Source of the DNA: Novosphingobium sp. PC22D | GTDB lineage: Bacteria; Pseudomonadota; Alphaproteobacteria; Sphingomonadales; Sphingomonadaceae | Length of the DNA stretch: 64,000 nucleotides | Assembly (NCBI RefSeq): GCF_002556635.1 | Contig: NZ_MWMO01000001.1 | Location: forward strand, 434,001 to 498,000 | Direction of reading: 5' to 3' | Shown here: positions 34,699 to 45,744 of the stretch, piece after piece | Numbering within the stretch: position 1 is the first letter of the stretch | How the letters are laid out: each line of letters starts with the position of its first letter | The notes under the pieces: model-generated | What the model saw: the letters and a program-made list of their open reading frames with translations, nothing else | Databases searched by the model: none | What the model was told of the DNA's origin: nothing | Made by a program: the position numbers and the translations under genes

Positions 34699-35097
34699 AT
34701 GCCTGATTTTACCACCGCGCCGGCCTGGACCGCGATCTTCCTCGGCCTTTTCGCCCTGTTCGCGGGCATCGGCGAGTGGCGCAAGCCCGGCCACTGGGAA
34801 CGCATGCTGCGCGAGATTGCCAACTCGCCCGCGCTGCAGGTTGTCACCGCCCTGGTCGAATTCCTGACCGGCGCGATCGTCTATCTCGCCAATCCCTGGG
34901 CGTCGCCCGACTGGCTCTCGAGCACCTTCAGCGTGATCGGCGGATTGCTGTGCCTCGAGGCGCTCGCGATCCTGGCGTTCTCGGACATCTATACCGCGTT
35001 CTGGCTACGCCGCTTCGGCCCGCTGTCGCGCTTGTGGACGATCCTTTCGATCGGATTGGGCGCGATCGCGATCGCGGTGGGCATCGTGCGGTTCTGA
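34699..35097 (+). CDS. Small membrane protein of unknown function
   Basis: A 132-residue protein with four hydrophobic segments (about residues 9-25, 45-65, 76-97 and 112-130). The GIGEWRKPGHWERMLREIANSPALQ stretch between the first two suggests a cytoplasmic amphipathic loop. AGGAG lies 4 nt before ATG 34699. I do not recognise the family. It is divergent from the UDG-like gene and converges on the SRAP-like gene. Confidence 0.7.
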   Translation: MPDFTTAPAWTAIFLGLFALFAGIGEWRKPGHWERMLREIANSPALQVVTALVEFLTGAIVYLANPWASPDWLSSTFSVIGGLLCLEALAILAFSDIYTAFWLRRFGPLSRLWTILSIGLGAIAIAVGIVRF

Positions 35098-35118
35098 TCG
35101 CCTCGCGGCGAGGGGCGC

Positions 35119-35748
35119 CTAGACCGCCCGCATCGATGACGAGGGATAGGGCGCGATCAGGTTCGCCGCGCCAGCCCAGGCGGCGTGGAGCCAGGTCTGC
35201 CGGGCCTCGGTGTCGGCGGGCAGGATGACGGGCATCGCTTCGCGTCCCGCCGCGCGCAAGGCCGCGTTGGGCTCGCAGGTGAGGATCGCGAAACTCGGAA
35301 CCTCGCTGTCCTTCCACACGCCCGCCATGGCGAAGAGCGGCTGGTCGGCGCAGGCGAACCAGTGCCGGTGGCGGCGCCCCTGCGCGTCGCGCGCCTTGCC
35401 CCAGACCATGAAGGCGCTCGCGGGCACGAGGCAGCGGAACTCGGCATTGCGCAAGTTGCCGATCCAGAACGGGCTGTCCGGATTGCGCACCGTCATGATC
35501 CCGTCGCGCCGCGCCTCGCCCCAGGTCGAGGGAGGAGGCGGCACGCCCCACAGGCGTGGGATCATCCGTGTCGCGAGCGGCCGGCCGGCGGGCCGCGGCC
35601 CGGCAATGAACTCGCGCCCGGCCGTGACCACCGGCGCGAAAGTGCCCGGGGCGATCGTGCCACCCGCCCATGGGTCGTCTCCCGCGCGCGCGCCGAAGGC
35701 GGCGGCGATCGCGGCGGCATCGGCATCGAGGCGATAGAGTGTTGGCAT
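35119..35748 (-). CDS. SRAP (HMCES/YedK) fold protein lacking catalytic residues
   Basis: A 209-residue SOS-response-associated peptidase-fold protein. Active SRAP proteins use Cys2 (exposed by removing Met1), a Glu and a His to cross-link abasic sites in single-stranded DNA. Here the N-terminus is MPTLYRL, aligning with MCNLYRM of the usual subgroup but with Pro2 in place of Cys2. The Glu position (usually YEW or CEW after CLVPA..F) reads MVW at 114-116. No His occurs in the LRAAGREAMPVIL block at 164-176. The Asn in VRNPDSPFW is kept at 89. The fold is clear but the chemistry appears lost. No alternative start restores Met-Cys. Confidence 0.82.
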   Translation of the reverse strand: MPTLYRLDADAAAIAAAFGARAGDDPWAGGTIAPGTFAPVVTAGREFIAGPRPAGRPLATRMIPRLWGVPPPPSTWGEARRDGIMTVRNPDSPFWIGNLRNAEFRCLVPASAFMVWGKARDAQGRRHRHWFACADQPLFAMAGVWKDSEVPSFAILTCEPNAALRAAGREAMPVILPADTEARQTWLHAAWAGAANLIAPYPSSSMRAV

Positions 35749-35827
35749 GTCGGACGCGGAGGTTCGCAGGGTTTTGTATCGAGCCGCTGATGCAACCAGA
35801 CCAGCGGCAGTGCGACTGTCGTCTCCG

Positions 35828-36979
35828 CTATCGCGGCCTGCGCGTCAACCGATCCGGGAGGGTCCGGCGGCGGGTCACAAGGCTGCCGCGATGCGGCGCG
35901 AACCGTCCAGCAATGTGGAGGAGGCGGCGTTTCCAGCGGCCCTTGCCGCGCTCGATCACCGATCCCGCCGCGCAGCACGCCGCGATCGTCGTCAGGGCCA
36001 CGGCCGCGACGGCGAGGGGAGAATGCACGTCGTAGTCGGTCACGGCGGCGACAAAGCGCAGCATCGGGTAATGGAGCAGGTAGAGCGCGAAAGTCGATTG
36101 CGCCGCCCAGCGGATGTGGCCGGCGACCGGCGTCAACCAGGCTTCCAGCCGCGCGGCCATGTGCCAGGCTCCGGCGAAATGCACCGCGACCAGCGGCCCG
36201 ATCAGGTAGCTCGCCAGAACCTCGTCGGAAAAGCCGAGATAGTGCGCGGTGTTTTCGGGGCCGAGCAGCAGATAGGTCAGCGCCTTGAGGACATCGAACA
36301 GCCCGCTCGCCCGCAGCGCGAGATAGGCCAGCGCGCTTCCCGCGAACCAGACGAGGCCGCGCTCGGGCGAAACCTCGGCGGCGCGCAGCCGGCGATAGGT
36401 CGCGACCCCGAGATACCAGACCGGGAACAGCAGCAGGATCTTGGGGCCGGCGCACAGCGCCATCGCGGTGACGACAAGCAGGCGGGTGCGTCCGCGAAGA
36501 AACGCCATGGCTCCGAACAGCGCGTAGTACCAGGCCTCGTAGCCCAGCGACCACCACGGGCCGTTGCTGAAGGGGCGCACCGATTCGAACCATAGCTGGT
36601 TGGTGAAGCTGAGCGCGCGCAGCGCCCGCCAAAGCGGGTCTTCGGCCTGGAACCACCATTGCTGATAGGCACCCGGGTCAGCCATCCGGCCGACCAGATC
36701 GAGCAGCAGCGTCAGCACCAGCGCCGGTACGGCGACCGACCAGAGCCGCGCCAGCCGGCTCGCCGCGTAGTCACCCATCGTGGTCTCGCGGGTCTGCGTG
36801 ACATGCGCGACGACGAAGCCGGACAGGACGAAGAACACCATGACCGCATCGTTCCCCCAGGCGCGCCAGGGAAGAAGCATGCCGCCAGAAAGCTCGGGAT
36901 AGGCGAGGTGCGTGAGCAGCACCGCGACCGCCGCGAGAAAGCGTACGAGGTCGAGGTAGAGCGAGACTCCGCGGTTCAC
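35828..36979 (-). CDS. Acyltransferase 3 family membrane protein
   Basis: A 383-residue integral membrane O-acyltransferase of the OafA/YrhL type, with about ten hydrophobic segments. The N-terminal YLDLVRFLAAVAVLLTHL carries the conserved Arg and His, and FFVLSGFVVAHV follows in helix 2. These enzymes acetylate sugars on exopolysaccharide, lipopolysaccharide or peptidoglycan; the acceptor is unknown. The start is GTG 36979, overlapping the stop of the hydroxylase gene upstream (GTGA), so the two are coupled. The Arg-rich tail of about 30 residues is cytoplasmic. Confidence 0.87.
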   Translation of the reverse strand: MNRGVSLYLDLVRFLAAVAVLLTHLAYPELSGGMLLPWRAWGNDAVMVFFVLSGFVVAHVTQTRETTMGDYAASRLARLWSVAVPALVLTLLLDLVGRMADPGAYQQWWFQAEDPLWRALRALSFTNQLWFESVRPFSNGPWWSLGYEAWYYALFGAMAFLRGRTRLLVVTAMALCAGPKILLLFPVWYLGVATYRRLRAAEVSPERGLVWFAGSALAYLALRASGLFDVLKALTYLLLGPENTAHYLGFSDEVLASYLIGPLVAVHFAGAWHMAARLEAWLTPVAGHIRWAAQSTFALYLLHYPMLRFVAAVTDYDVHSPLAVAAVALTTIAACCAAGSVIERGKGRWKRRLLHIAGRFAPHRGSLVTRRRTLPDRLTRRPR

Positions 36980-38046
36980 GGCGCCAGGCCTTCGGCGGGC
37001 ATCGGCCCGGGCTCAGGCTCGGGTGCCCGCACCGGCTTGCGCCCGGTCAGGTGCCGGGCGGCATAGCCGAACGGTTCGAGCAATGCCGAGACGAGCGAAC
37101 GATGCGGCTGCTCCGCTTCGTGAGTGAGCCCGAATTCCAGGTCTTCGCGGCCTTGCGGCCGATAGAGCGTGCCGAACGCGAGATCCCAGATCGAGAACAC
37201 CTCGCCGTAGTTGCGGTCGTGGTGGCGCTCGGCCCTGCTGTGGTGGATCTGGTGGAGCGCCGGGCTGACCAGCACGCTTTCGGCCAGCGGCCCGAAGCTC
37301 AGCCACAAGTGCGTGTGGCGCAGGCTCGATGCCGCATAGGCGAACATGGCGAAGCCGGTCGCCGCGACGCCCAGGGCATGCATGCTCACTTGCGCGCCGA
37401 ACTGCCAGATGATCAGCGCCTGGATCGGCGCGACAATCGCGCAGTCGATGGCGACGCTCAGCGCGTCATAAACCGGATGCTTGCGCAGCAGGGTCAGCGG
37501 ATTGAGCGCCTCTGCGGAATGATGGACGCGGTGAAAGGCCCATAGCGCGGGCATCTCGTGCGACAATCGGTGGGTCACGTAGGTGCTGAAGTCGAAGGCC
37601 AGCAGCAGCAGGCCACCGAGCATCACCGTCCCCCAGGTGCCTTCGAGCAGTTCGGGGCGTCGGTCGAAGGTGGCGACGAGCGCTCGCGCGAGCTGTGTCG
37701 CGGCAAAGCTGCTCGTGATCCCGAACACGAGCCAGCGCGCCGGCAGCAGAAGCTTGTTGAACAGCGCGAGTTGCCCGTCGACCGCCGCGCTGCGCGACCA
37801 GTAGGCGCTCGCCGGGAAGGCGTGACGCAGGAAGGCGCGCAGGTCCGAGACCGTCCGGGCCGTCCCGTCGTCCAAGGATCGCTCGCGCCGCCGCACCACG
37901 AGCCAGGCGGCCATCGCGATCAGCCAGCCGGTCAGCAATACCGGGAATCCGATCCGCGAGCCGGAATCGTTGAAGAGCGAGAGGAGAGTGTCGGCTACGA
38001 CGGTCAGGGCCTGTGCGCCAGTGTCTGCGGCTGCCGCCTGCTCCAT
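36976..38046 (-). CDS. Sterol desaturase / fatty acid hydroxylase family protein
   Basis: A 356-residue membrane diiron oxygenase with the histidine-box pattern of the family: HRLSHE, HRVHHS and HQIHHSR, plus another His near LRHTHLW. About five membrane segments precede or separate the boxes. It may hydroxylate a lipid or carotenoid. The closing 30 residues are Pro-rich. ATG 38046 is chosen because of a GAGA site 8 nt upstream and because the longer frame adds only a charged stretch. It is translationally coupled to the acyltransferase gene, suggesting that the hydroxylated product is acylated. This link is inference. Confidence 0.82.
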   Translation of the reverse strand: MEQAAAADTGAQALTVVADTLLSLFNDSGSRIGFPVLLTGWLIAMAAWLVVRRRERSLDDGTARTVSDLRAFLRHAFPASAYWSRSAAVDGQLALFNKLLLPARWLVFGITSSFAATQLARALVATFDRRPELLEGTWGTVMLGGLLLLAFDFSTYVTHRLSHEMPALWAFHRVHHSAEALNPLTLLRKHPVYDALSVAIDCAIVAPIQALIIWQFGAQVSMHALGVAATGFAMFAYAASSLRHTHLWLSFGPLAESVLVSPALHQIHHSRAERHHDRNYGEVFSIWDLAFGTLYRPQGREDLEFGLTHEAEQPHRSLVSALLEPFGYAARHLTGRKPVRAPEPEPGPMPAEGLAP

Positions 38047-38197
38047 GGCTTGTCTCTTCTTTACGGATCGGTCGCGAACCTGGTCGGGCTCCTTATGCGG
38101 CCTCGCGGTTAAGCCCGCGTAAAGCACCGTGCGAACGCACTGACGACGCGCGTCCGCTTCCCGGGTTCGAAGGCAGCCGACGCCGGCACGCGCGCGC

Positions 38198-38963
38198 TTA
38201 GTGGGAAGCCAGGTATCCCGAGATATATTCCAGCAATCGGTAATCCAGCATGTTCTTCTGGTGCAGAAATTCGATTGTCCGAGGTTTCAGGCGGTCCCGC
38301 AGGGCCCATGCAAAGGGCTTGTCCGCGCACGCATCCCGACGCCCACTGTTCACGAGCGGGAGGGCCTCGGTTTCCTCGAGGACGCCATGGCGCCGCAGGA
38401 AGTCTTCAATGTGGGCCCTGTCCCCCAACTACGAGCCTGCCGTCTTCGATTTCACGCAGGATGCTCGCCCTCGCCGCCGCAAACTCGGAAACGGTGCGCA
38501 CGGCCTTGCCGGAATAGGCGCGGCAGAAATAGTTGCACCAGTTGGCCTCGAGGTGATCGATATCCTCGAAAACACCATCGGCCATTGCATCCAGGGTCGG
38601 AAGACGCTCCCGAAGCGCACTGTGCAGCGGATGGGCGGGCGTCATGTGGATATAATTGAAAAAGCTGCAAATCCGGTCGATCGGATCTCGCATGATCGAG
38701 AATTTTATGACCGGTCTGTCGAACAGGTCATCAAGGTTTGCGGTCGTGTGCCCGAAGAAGCAGTCAAAATTCTCGTCGCGAAAGCGATTGTCCTTCTCTT
38801 GCAGAATTTTCTTGATGTCGGGGTGATCGAAAGAGACCGCCCTGGTGCCGAATTTCCGCGAGACAAGCGCATTCACGGAGCTGCCGGAGCACTTCGGGAC
38901 ATGGATATGGATCAGCACCGGTTTCCCGTATGCGGACCTTTTTTCTGGACCTGCGTTGGTCAT
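38198..38963 (-). pseudogene. Sulfotransferase family protein, frameshifted
   Basis: The N-terminal part has the 5'-phosphosulfate loop VPKCSGSSVN and the 3'-phosphate motif IMRDPIDRICSFFNY of PAPS-dependent sulfotransferases. The frame ends after GRLVVGGQGPH near 38406. The rest of the protein (GDRAHIEDFLRRHGVLEE, then an ending with FLHQKNMLDYRLLEYI) is encoded in another frame down to a TAA at 38198. Removing one G from the run of five C on the plus strand at 38422-38426 joins the frames as VVGDRAHIEDF. So one inserted base breaks an otherwise intact gene of about 255 codons. The start is uncertain; ATG 39068 is an alternative. Confidence 0.78.
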
Positions 38964-39255
38964 GACGCGTGGATTCGGTTCTTCCCTGACGGATAATTCG
39001 CCGGTCTTCTCTTGCTGTCGCCGCGGCTTGCGGGCGCACTCCTGCGTAGTCCTTTGGGGCCCTTGCATTCTTCAGCGTAGTTCGCTGGGCCAAGAGCTTA
39101 AATCCGGTAACATGCTAAGTAGAAACGCCTAGAAGGGCCGGCGGCGCTTCCCCGGTGCGCGACCCGCGCCAAGGGCCGCGGTCGGGCCGTCGCTCGCGGG
39201 GGAGCGCGCGCGATGCTAGACCTTGCACGCTGCGGCAAATCGCGTAGATTCGCGC

Positions 39256-41269
<2,014 letters not shown>

Positions 41270-41292
41270 GGCCATCGGGCCGAGCGCGAGGC

Positions 41293-42087
41293 ATGTCCGG
41301 CGGCGCGATCCGCACCGGCATCGGCGGCTGGGTCTATCCCGACTGGCGCGGGACCTTCTATCCCGAAGGCCTGCGCCAGGCGGACGAACTGGCCTATGCC
41401 GCCGGGCGGCTCGGCACGATCGAGATCAACGCCACCTACTATCGCTTGCAGAAGCGCGAGAGCTTTGCCGCCTGGCGGGACGCGACGCCCGAAGGCTTTC
41501 GCTTCGCGCTCAAGGCCTCGCGGTTCTGCACCAACCGCAAGGTGCTGGCCGAGGCCGGGTCTGGCATCGAGAAATTCTTCGCGCAGGGTGTCGCCGAACT
41601 GGGCGACCGGCTCGGGCCGGTGGTCTGGCAGTTCGCGCCGACCAAGCGGTTCGAGGCGGAGGATTTCGCGGCCTTTCTCGCGCTGCTGCCGGAAACCTGC
41701 GAGGGCCTGCCGTTGCGCCACGCGCTCGAAGTGCGGCACGAGAGCTTCGCCTGCGCGGAGTTCGTGGCGCTCGCCCGCGACCACGGCATGGCGATCGTTA
41801 TCGCCGACCATGACGAATACCCGCAGATCGCGGATCTCACCGCCGACTTCGTCTATGCCCGACTGATGCGCGCGCAGCAGCAGGTTCCCACAGGGTATGA
41901 TGCCGCCGCGCTCGACGAATGGGCGCGCATCGCCCGCTCGTGGCGGGACGGCCACGCACCCGAAGGACTCGCCTATGCAACCGCCAAGGAGGCTCCGGCC
42001 GCGGGCCGCGAGGTGTTCGTCTACATGATAAACGGCGCCAAGGAGCGCGCACCCGCCGCCGCGATGGCCCTCGCGGACCTGATCTGA
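41293..42087 (+). CDS. DUF72 domain-containing protein (YecE-like)
   Basis: A 264-residue protein of the DUF72/YecE family, which has a TIM-barrel fold and no established reaction. The opening IRTGIGGWVYPDWRGTFYPEGL and the FRFALKASRF and ALEVRHESF segments are diagnostic. ATG 41293 lies 23 nt after thiC, so it may be read through from thiC, but a functional link is not known. The length is normal for the family. Confidence 0.88.
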   Translation: MSGGAIRTGIGGWVYPDWRGTFYPEGLRQADELAYAAGRLGTIEINATYYRLQKRESFAAWRDATPEGFRFALKASRFCTNRKVLAEAGSGIEKFFAQGVAELGDRLGPVVWQFAPTKRFEAEDFAAFLALLPETCEGLPLRHALEVRHESFACAEFVALARDHGMAIVIADHDEYPQIADLTADFVYARLMRAQQQVPTGYDAAALDEWARIARSWRDGHAPEGLAYATAKEAPAAGREVFVYMINGAKERAPAAAMALADLI

Positions 42088-42271
42088 GCGTGCCGCAGTC
42101 GATCGCTTTGCTTTCCGGAGATATCATCGGCTTTGACGCGCGAGCGCCGCGCGCATATGCGAGGCGGCAAAACTGTACGCGTGCACAGGAAACGGCGAGG
42201 CGCGGGGCGACCCGCATGCCGATGCCGGCCCGCAGGCGGATGGCACGAGATCGGGCGCAAGGAGCGAAGAG

Positions 42272-43147
42272 ATGAAGTTGGGCGCAATCTATCCCCAGAA
42301 CGGGTTGGGCGGAAATCCCGCGGCGGTGCGCGAGATCGGCGTCGCCGCGGAGCAACTGGGCTACGACAGCCTCATTGCCTACGATCACGTCGTCGGCGCG
42401 GTCCACGCCGATCGCGAGCCCAAGCTCACGGGCCCCTATACCGAGAAGGACCCCTTCCACGATCCTTTCGTCATGTTCGGATATCTCGCCGGACTGACTG
42501 AGCGGATCGAGTTCGTCACCGGCATCCTCATCCTGCCGCAGCGCCAGACGGTGCTCGTCGCGCGCCAGGCGGCGGACCTCGACCTGCTGTCGGGCGGACG
42601 CTTCCGCATGGGCGTCGGCATCGGCTGGAACTACGTCGAGTACGATTCGCTGGGTCAGGATTTCACGAAGCGCGGCAAGCGCGTGGCCGAGCAGGTGCCG
42701 CTGCTGCGCCGCCTGTGGAGCGAGGAAGTGGTCTCGTTCGACGGCGAGTTCGATACGATCGACCGCGCCGCGCTGGTGCCGCGTCCGGCCCGCGCGATCC
42801 CGATCTGGCTCGGCGGCTTCGCCGATGTGGCGCTGCGTCGCGGCGTCGAGATCGGCGACGGCTTCATCTGCGCCGACGGCGCCGCCGACGCCTTCGCCCA
42901 GCTTTCGCGGCTCGACGAACTGCTCGACGAGAAGGGCCGCGACAAGGCGGCTTTCGGCAAGCAGATCAACATGCTGCGCGCCAAGTCCGCCGACGAGGCG
43001 GTCGAAACCGCGCTGCGCTGGCGCGAGGCTGGCGGCACGCACGCGGGCGTCAATTCGATGGGGCTGGGCTTCACCACGGCGGCCGAGCACCTTGCCTACT
43101 TCGAGGCGGTGGCCGACAAGGCGCGGCAGGCCGGGCTGATCGGCTAA
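42272..43147 (+). CDS. LLM-class flavin-dependent oxidoreductase (luciferase-like, F420-type)
   Basis: A 291-residue TIM-barrel flavoenzyme of the bacterial luciferase superfamily. It contains GYDSLIAYDHVVG near residue 31, the TGILILPQRQTVLVARQAADLDLLSGGRF stretch near 85, and the GVGIGWNYVEYDSLG motif near 113-127, all typical of the group annotated as F420-dependent. The cofactor (F420 or FMN) is not certain from sequence. A strong AAGGAGCGAAGAG precedes ATG 42272. It opens the 42-56 kb group of oxidoreductases. Confidence 0.87.
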   Translation: MKLGAIYPQNGLGGNPAAVREIGVAAEQLGYDSLIAYDHVVGAVHADREPKLTGPYTEKDPFHDPFVMFGYLAGLTERIEFVTGILILPQRQTVLVARQAADLDLLSGGRFRMGVGIGWNYVEYDSLGQDFTKRGKRVAEQVPLLRRLWSEEVVSFDGEFDTIDRAALVPRPARAIPIWLGGFADVALRRGVEIGDGFICADGAADAFAQLSRLDELLDEKGRDKAAFGKQINMLRAKSADEAVETALRWREAGGTHAGVNSMGLGFTTAAEHLAYFEAVADKARQAGLIG

Positions 43148-43211
43148 GGCTGGCCGAACCGGGAAACGTCTCCGCCGGAAACGAGCGGATCGGGCTAGCG
43201 AATAGCTTCGC

Positions 43212-44177
43212 TCACCGCGCGCGCAGCAGCACGCGGCCGAAGGGATGGGCCGTGGCGACATGCTCGTGCGCCCGGCGTGCTTCGGCGAGCGGGAATTCGG
43301 CGTCGATCGGCATTTCGAGCGATCCGGCCGCGACGCGTGCGAGCAGGTCCTCGATCATGGCGCGGGCACGCGGCGTGTGCATGTCGCGGCCCAGCGAAAT
43401 ACCGTAGACGTGAAGCGCCTTGCGGATCAGTTCGAAGAAGCCGAAGCTTGGCAAATCGCCCGAGGAAGCGCCGACCACGGCATAGCGGCCGTGCGGGCGC
43501 ACCGCGTCCATCAGCGCGTCCTTGCCCTTGCCGCCTGCGAGATCGAGCACGAGGTCGATTCCCTTGCCCCCGGTCAAGTCCTTGCACCGCGAGGCGATGT
43601 CTTCGCGGCGGTAGTCGATCCCGTGGTGCATCCCGAACGGCGCGATCCGCGCCAGACGCTCGGGCGAGGAGGCGGTGCCGATCACGCTCGCGCCCGCCTG
43701 CGCGGCGAGCTGCACGGCGGCAAGGCCGACGCCGCCCGCCGCGCCCTGGACCAGAACGGTCTCACCGGGCTTGAGCCCGCCGTATTCGAACAGCGCATCG
43801 TGCGCGGTGCCGAAGGGGATCGGCACGGTCGCCGCGAGCCGCAGGTCGAGCCCTTCGGGCACGGCGAAAGCATGGTGCTCCTGTACCGCGAACAGTTCGG
43901 CATGGCTGCCGTTCCAGTGAAAGCCGACGACCTTGTCGCCGGGACGGAAGCGCGTCACCTCAGAACCCGTCGCCGCGACCGTGCCGGCGGCCTGGTAGCC
44001 CGGCACGAAGGGCACTTGCGCGGGCGGGGTGATCTGGCGGTTGAGCAGGTCTCCGCCCTCGATCGAGACCCATTCGACCGCGATCAGCACGGTGTCGGGG
44101 CCCACCTGCGGATCGGGCAGCTCGCCGAACTCCATCACCTCGGGGCCGCCGTTGCGTGAATAGTGGATCGCCTTCAT
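43212..44177 (-). CDS. Zinc-type/quinone-oxidoreductase-like medium-chain reductase
   Basis: A 321-residue medium-chain dehydrogenase/reductase of the NADPH:quinone reductase (zeta-crystallin) group. The nucleotide motif VLVQGAAGGVGLAAVQLA is near residue 140, and VEWVSIEGGDLLNRQI and PFVPGYQAAGTV form the catalytic domain. No structural or catalytic zinc cysteines are present, so despite the MDR fold it should act on carbonyl or enone substrates. ATG 44177 begins the conserved MKAIHYSRNGGPEV. The SnoaL-like gene at 44210-44611 is directly upstream on the same strand. Confidence 0.85.
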   Translation of the reverse strand: MKAIHYSRNGGPEVMEFGELPDPQVGPDTVLIAVEWVSIEGGDLLNRQITPPAQVPFVPGYQAAGTVAATGSEVTRFRPGDKVVGFHWNGSHAELFAVQEHHAFAVPEGLDLRLAATVPIPFGTAHDALFEYGGLKPGETVLVQGAAGGVGLAAVQLAAQAGASVIGTASSPERLARIAPFGMHHGIDYRREDIASRCKDLTGGKGIDLVLDLAGGKGKDALMDAVRPHGRYAVVGASSGDLPSFGFFELIRKALHVYGISLGRDMHTPRARAMIEDLLARVAAGSLEMPIDAEFPLAEARRAHEHVATAHPFGRVLLRAR

Positions 44178-44209
44178 GCGCTCTTCCTCTGCTCGGCCCG
44201 TCGCCGCGC

Positions 44210-44611
44210 TCAGGCCGCGGCCTTTGCCTTGCAGGCGGCAAGGAAGGGGGCCGGATCGAAATAGAAGGGCTTGATCTCGCAGCACTTCCCGTCGCGGAAG
44301 CGAAACATCTCGCACAGTTCCGCCGGGGCGAGCAAGGGATCGGCGAAGCGCATCGTCAGCACCGCGACCGCGCAATCCTCGCCCGCCGTCAGCGCCGAGC
44401 GTTCGAGCCCGGCGACATCGACCATCCCCATGACCTTTGCATAGAGGTCGCGCAGGCCGTTCTTGCCGCGGTATTCGCCCGCCATCGGCAGCCCCTCGGC
44501 CTCGCAGGCGACGAAATCGTCGGTCAGCAGGTCGGCGGCGCGCTCCCAGTCGCCGGAGCCGGCGGCGGCATACAACGCGTCCACGAAGGCGACGATCTCT
44601 TGGCTGGTCAT
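44210..44611 (-). CDS. SnoaL-like / NTF2-fold protein (nuclear transport factor 2 superfamily)
   Basis: A 133-residue small alpha+beta-barrel protein. The layout EIVAFVDALYAAAGSGDWERAADLLTDDFV, then GKNGLRDLYAKV and the LCEMFRFRDGKCCEIKPFYFD strand pair, is typical of ketosteroid-isomerase-like SnoaL proteins. Such proteins isomerise, hydrate or cyclise small molecules; the substrate is unknown. It lies 32 nt upstream of the quinone-reductase-like gene, probably in one operon, and is divergent from the next reductase gene. Confidence 0.75.
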   Translation of the reverse strand: MTSQEIVAFVDALYAAAGSGDWERAADLLTDDFVACEAEGLPMAGEYRGKNGLRDLYAKVMGMVDVAGLERSALTAGEDCAVAVLTMRFADPLLAPAELCEMFRFRDGKCCEIKPFYFDPAPFLAACKAKAAA

Positions 44612-44726
44612 GGCTTGGGCTCCTCTCGTGCCTGTTTGCCGGCACTGTAATGCAGGCGGGCGGTTTCGCCGAACCTAGCGATTCGACTAGCCTGTCGCGG
44701 CGATCATAGAGGCTAAGGGTGCGGGG

Positions 44727-45734
44727 ATGGGAAAGGTTAGACAGATAGTCCTGGCGCGGCGCCCGGCGGGCGTTCCGCAGCCGGAGGACTTCGAACTGGT
44801 CGAGGGCGCGATCGGCGAACCCGGCGACGGCGAATTTCTCGTCGCGATGCGGGTCGGTTCGGTCGATCCGGCGATCCGGGGTTTCCTCGACGACCGGCCG
44901 AGCTACATCGAGCCGGTCCAGCTCGGTGAGCCGATCAAGGGCATGTCGCTGGGCGAGGTCGTCGTTTCCAGGCACCCGGACTATCCCGTCGGCACTTTCG
45001 TGCGCGCCTTTGCCCACTGGGCGGATCACTACATCCTGTCGGGCGATGCCTGGGGACTTGAAAAGGTCCGCCCGCAGCAGGGCGTCGAGCTGCACCACTA
45101 CATGGGCGCGCTGGGCCCGGTCGGGCTGACGGCGTGGGTCGGTCTGTTCGCCGTCGGCGAGGCCAAGCCCGGCGAGACCGTGCTGGTGAGCGCGGCGGCG
45201 GGCGCGACCGGTTCGACCGTGGGCCAGATCGCCAAGGCGAGCGGATGCAAGGTCATCGGCATCGCCGGGTCGCCCGAAAAGGTGCAGGTCATGCGCGACC
45301 TCGGCTTCGATGCCGCGATCGACTATCGCGCCACCTCCGATCTCGTCGCCGACGTCTCGGCGGCGGCGCCCGAGGGCATCGACGTGTTCTTCGACAATGT
45401 CGGCGGCGAGATGCTCGAGGCGATGCTGCCGCTGATGCGCCTCCACGGCCGCGTCGCGGTTTGCGGCATGATCGACCAGTACAACGATGCCGACCATCCG
45501 CACGGCGTCACGACGCTGTGGCAGCTCGTGGTGAACCGCATCAAGATGCAGGGCTTCATCACCTACGACTATCCCGAGGTGCTGGAACGCGCCCAGCGCG
45601 AGCTTGATGGCTGGGTGCGCGAAGGCAAGCTCAAGCCGCTGGCCAATGTCCGCGATGGGTTCGAGCGGTTGCCCGAGGCCTTCATCGACCTGATGTCGGG
45701 CCGGACGATCGGCAAGACGCTCGTCCGGATCTGA
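44727..45734 (+). CDS. NADP-dependent medium-chain oxidoreductase (PTGR/curcumin reductase type), copy 1
   Basis: A 335-residue reductase of the leukotriene B4 dehydrogenase/prostaglandin reductase/CurA group, which reduce the C=C bond of alpha,beta-unsaturated ketones or aldehydes. The family start RQIVLARRPAGVPQPEDF, AMRVGSVDPAIRGFLDDRPSY, the GALGPVGLTAWVGL segment and the nucleotide motif SAAAGATGSTVGQIAK near residue 155 are clear, as is FFDNVGGEMLEAML near 230. It is one of three such genes within 8 kb. The Rieske ferredoxin gene follows after 7-10 nt. Confidence 0.9.
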   Translation: MGKVRQIVLARRPAGVPQPEDFELVEGAIGEPGDGEFLVAMRVGSVDPAIRGFLDDRPSYIEPVQLGEPIKGMSLGEVVVSRHPDYPVGTFVRAFAHWADHYILSGDAWGLEKVRPQQGVELHHYMGALGPVGLTAWVGLFAVGEAKPGETVLVSAAAGATGSTVGQIAKASGCKVIGIAGSPEKVQVMRDLGFDAAIDYRATSDLVADVSAAAPEGIDVFFDNVGGEMLEAMLPLMRLHGRVAVCGMIDQYNDADHPHGVTTLWQLVVNRIKMQGFITYDYPEVLERAQRELDGWVREGKLKPLANVRDGFERLPEAFIDLMSGRTIGKTLVRI

Positions 45735-45744
45735 AGCCACCGTG

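Noticed and set aside
38406..39068. The N-terminal sulfotransferase frame as a complete 220-residue protein
   Set aside because: It ends abruptly in an unrelated tail, while the expected continuation lies in another frame one base away, so a frameshift explains it better.
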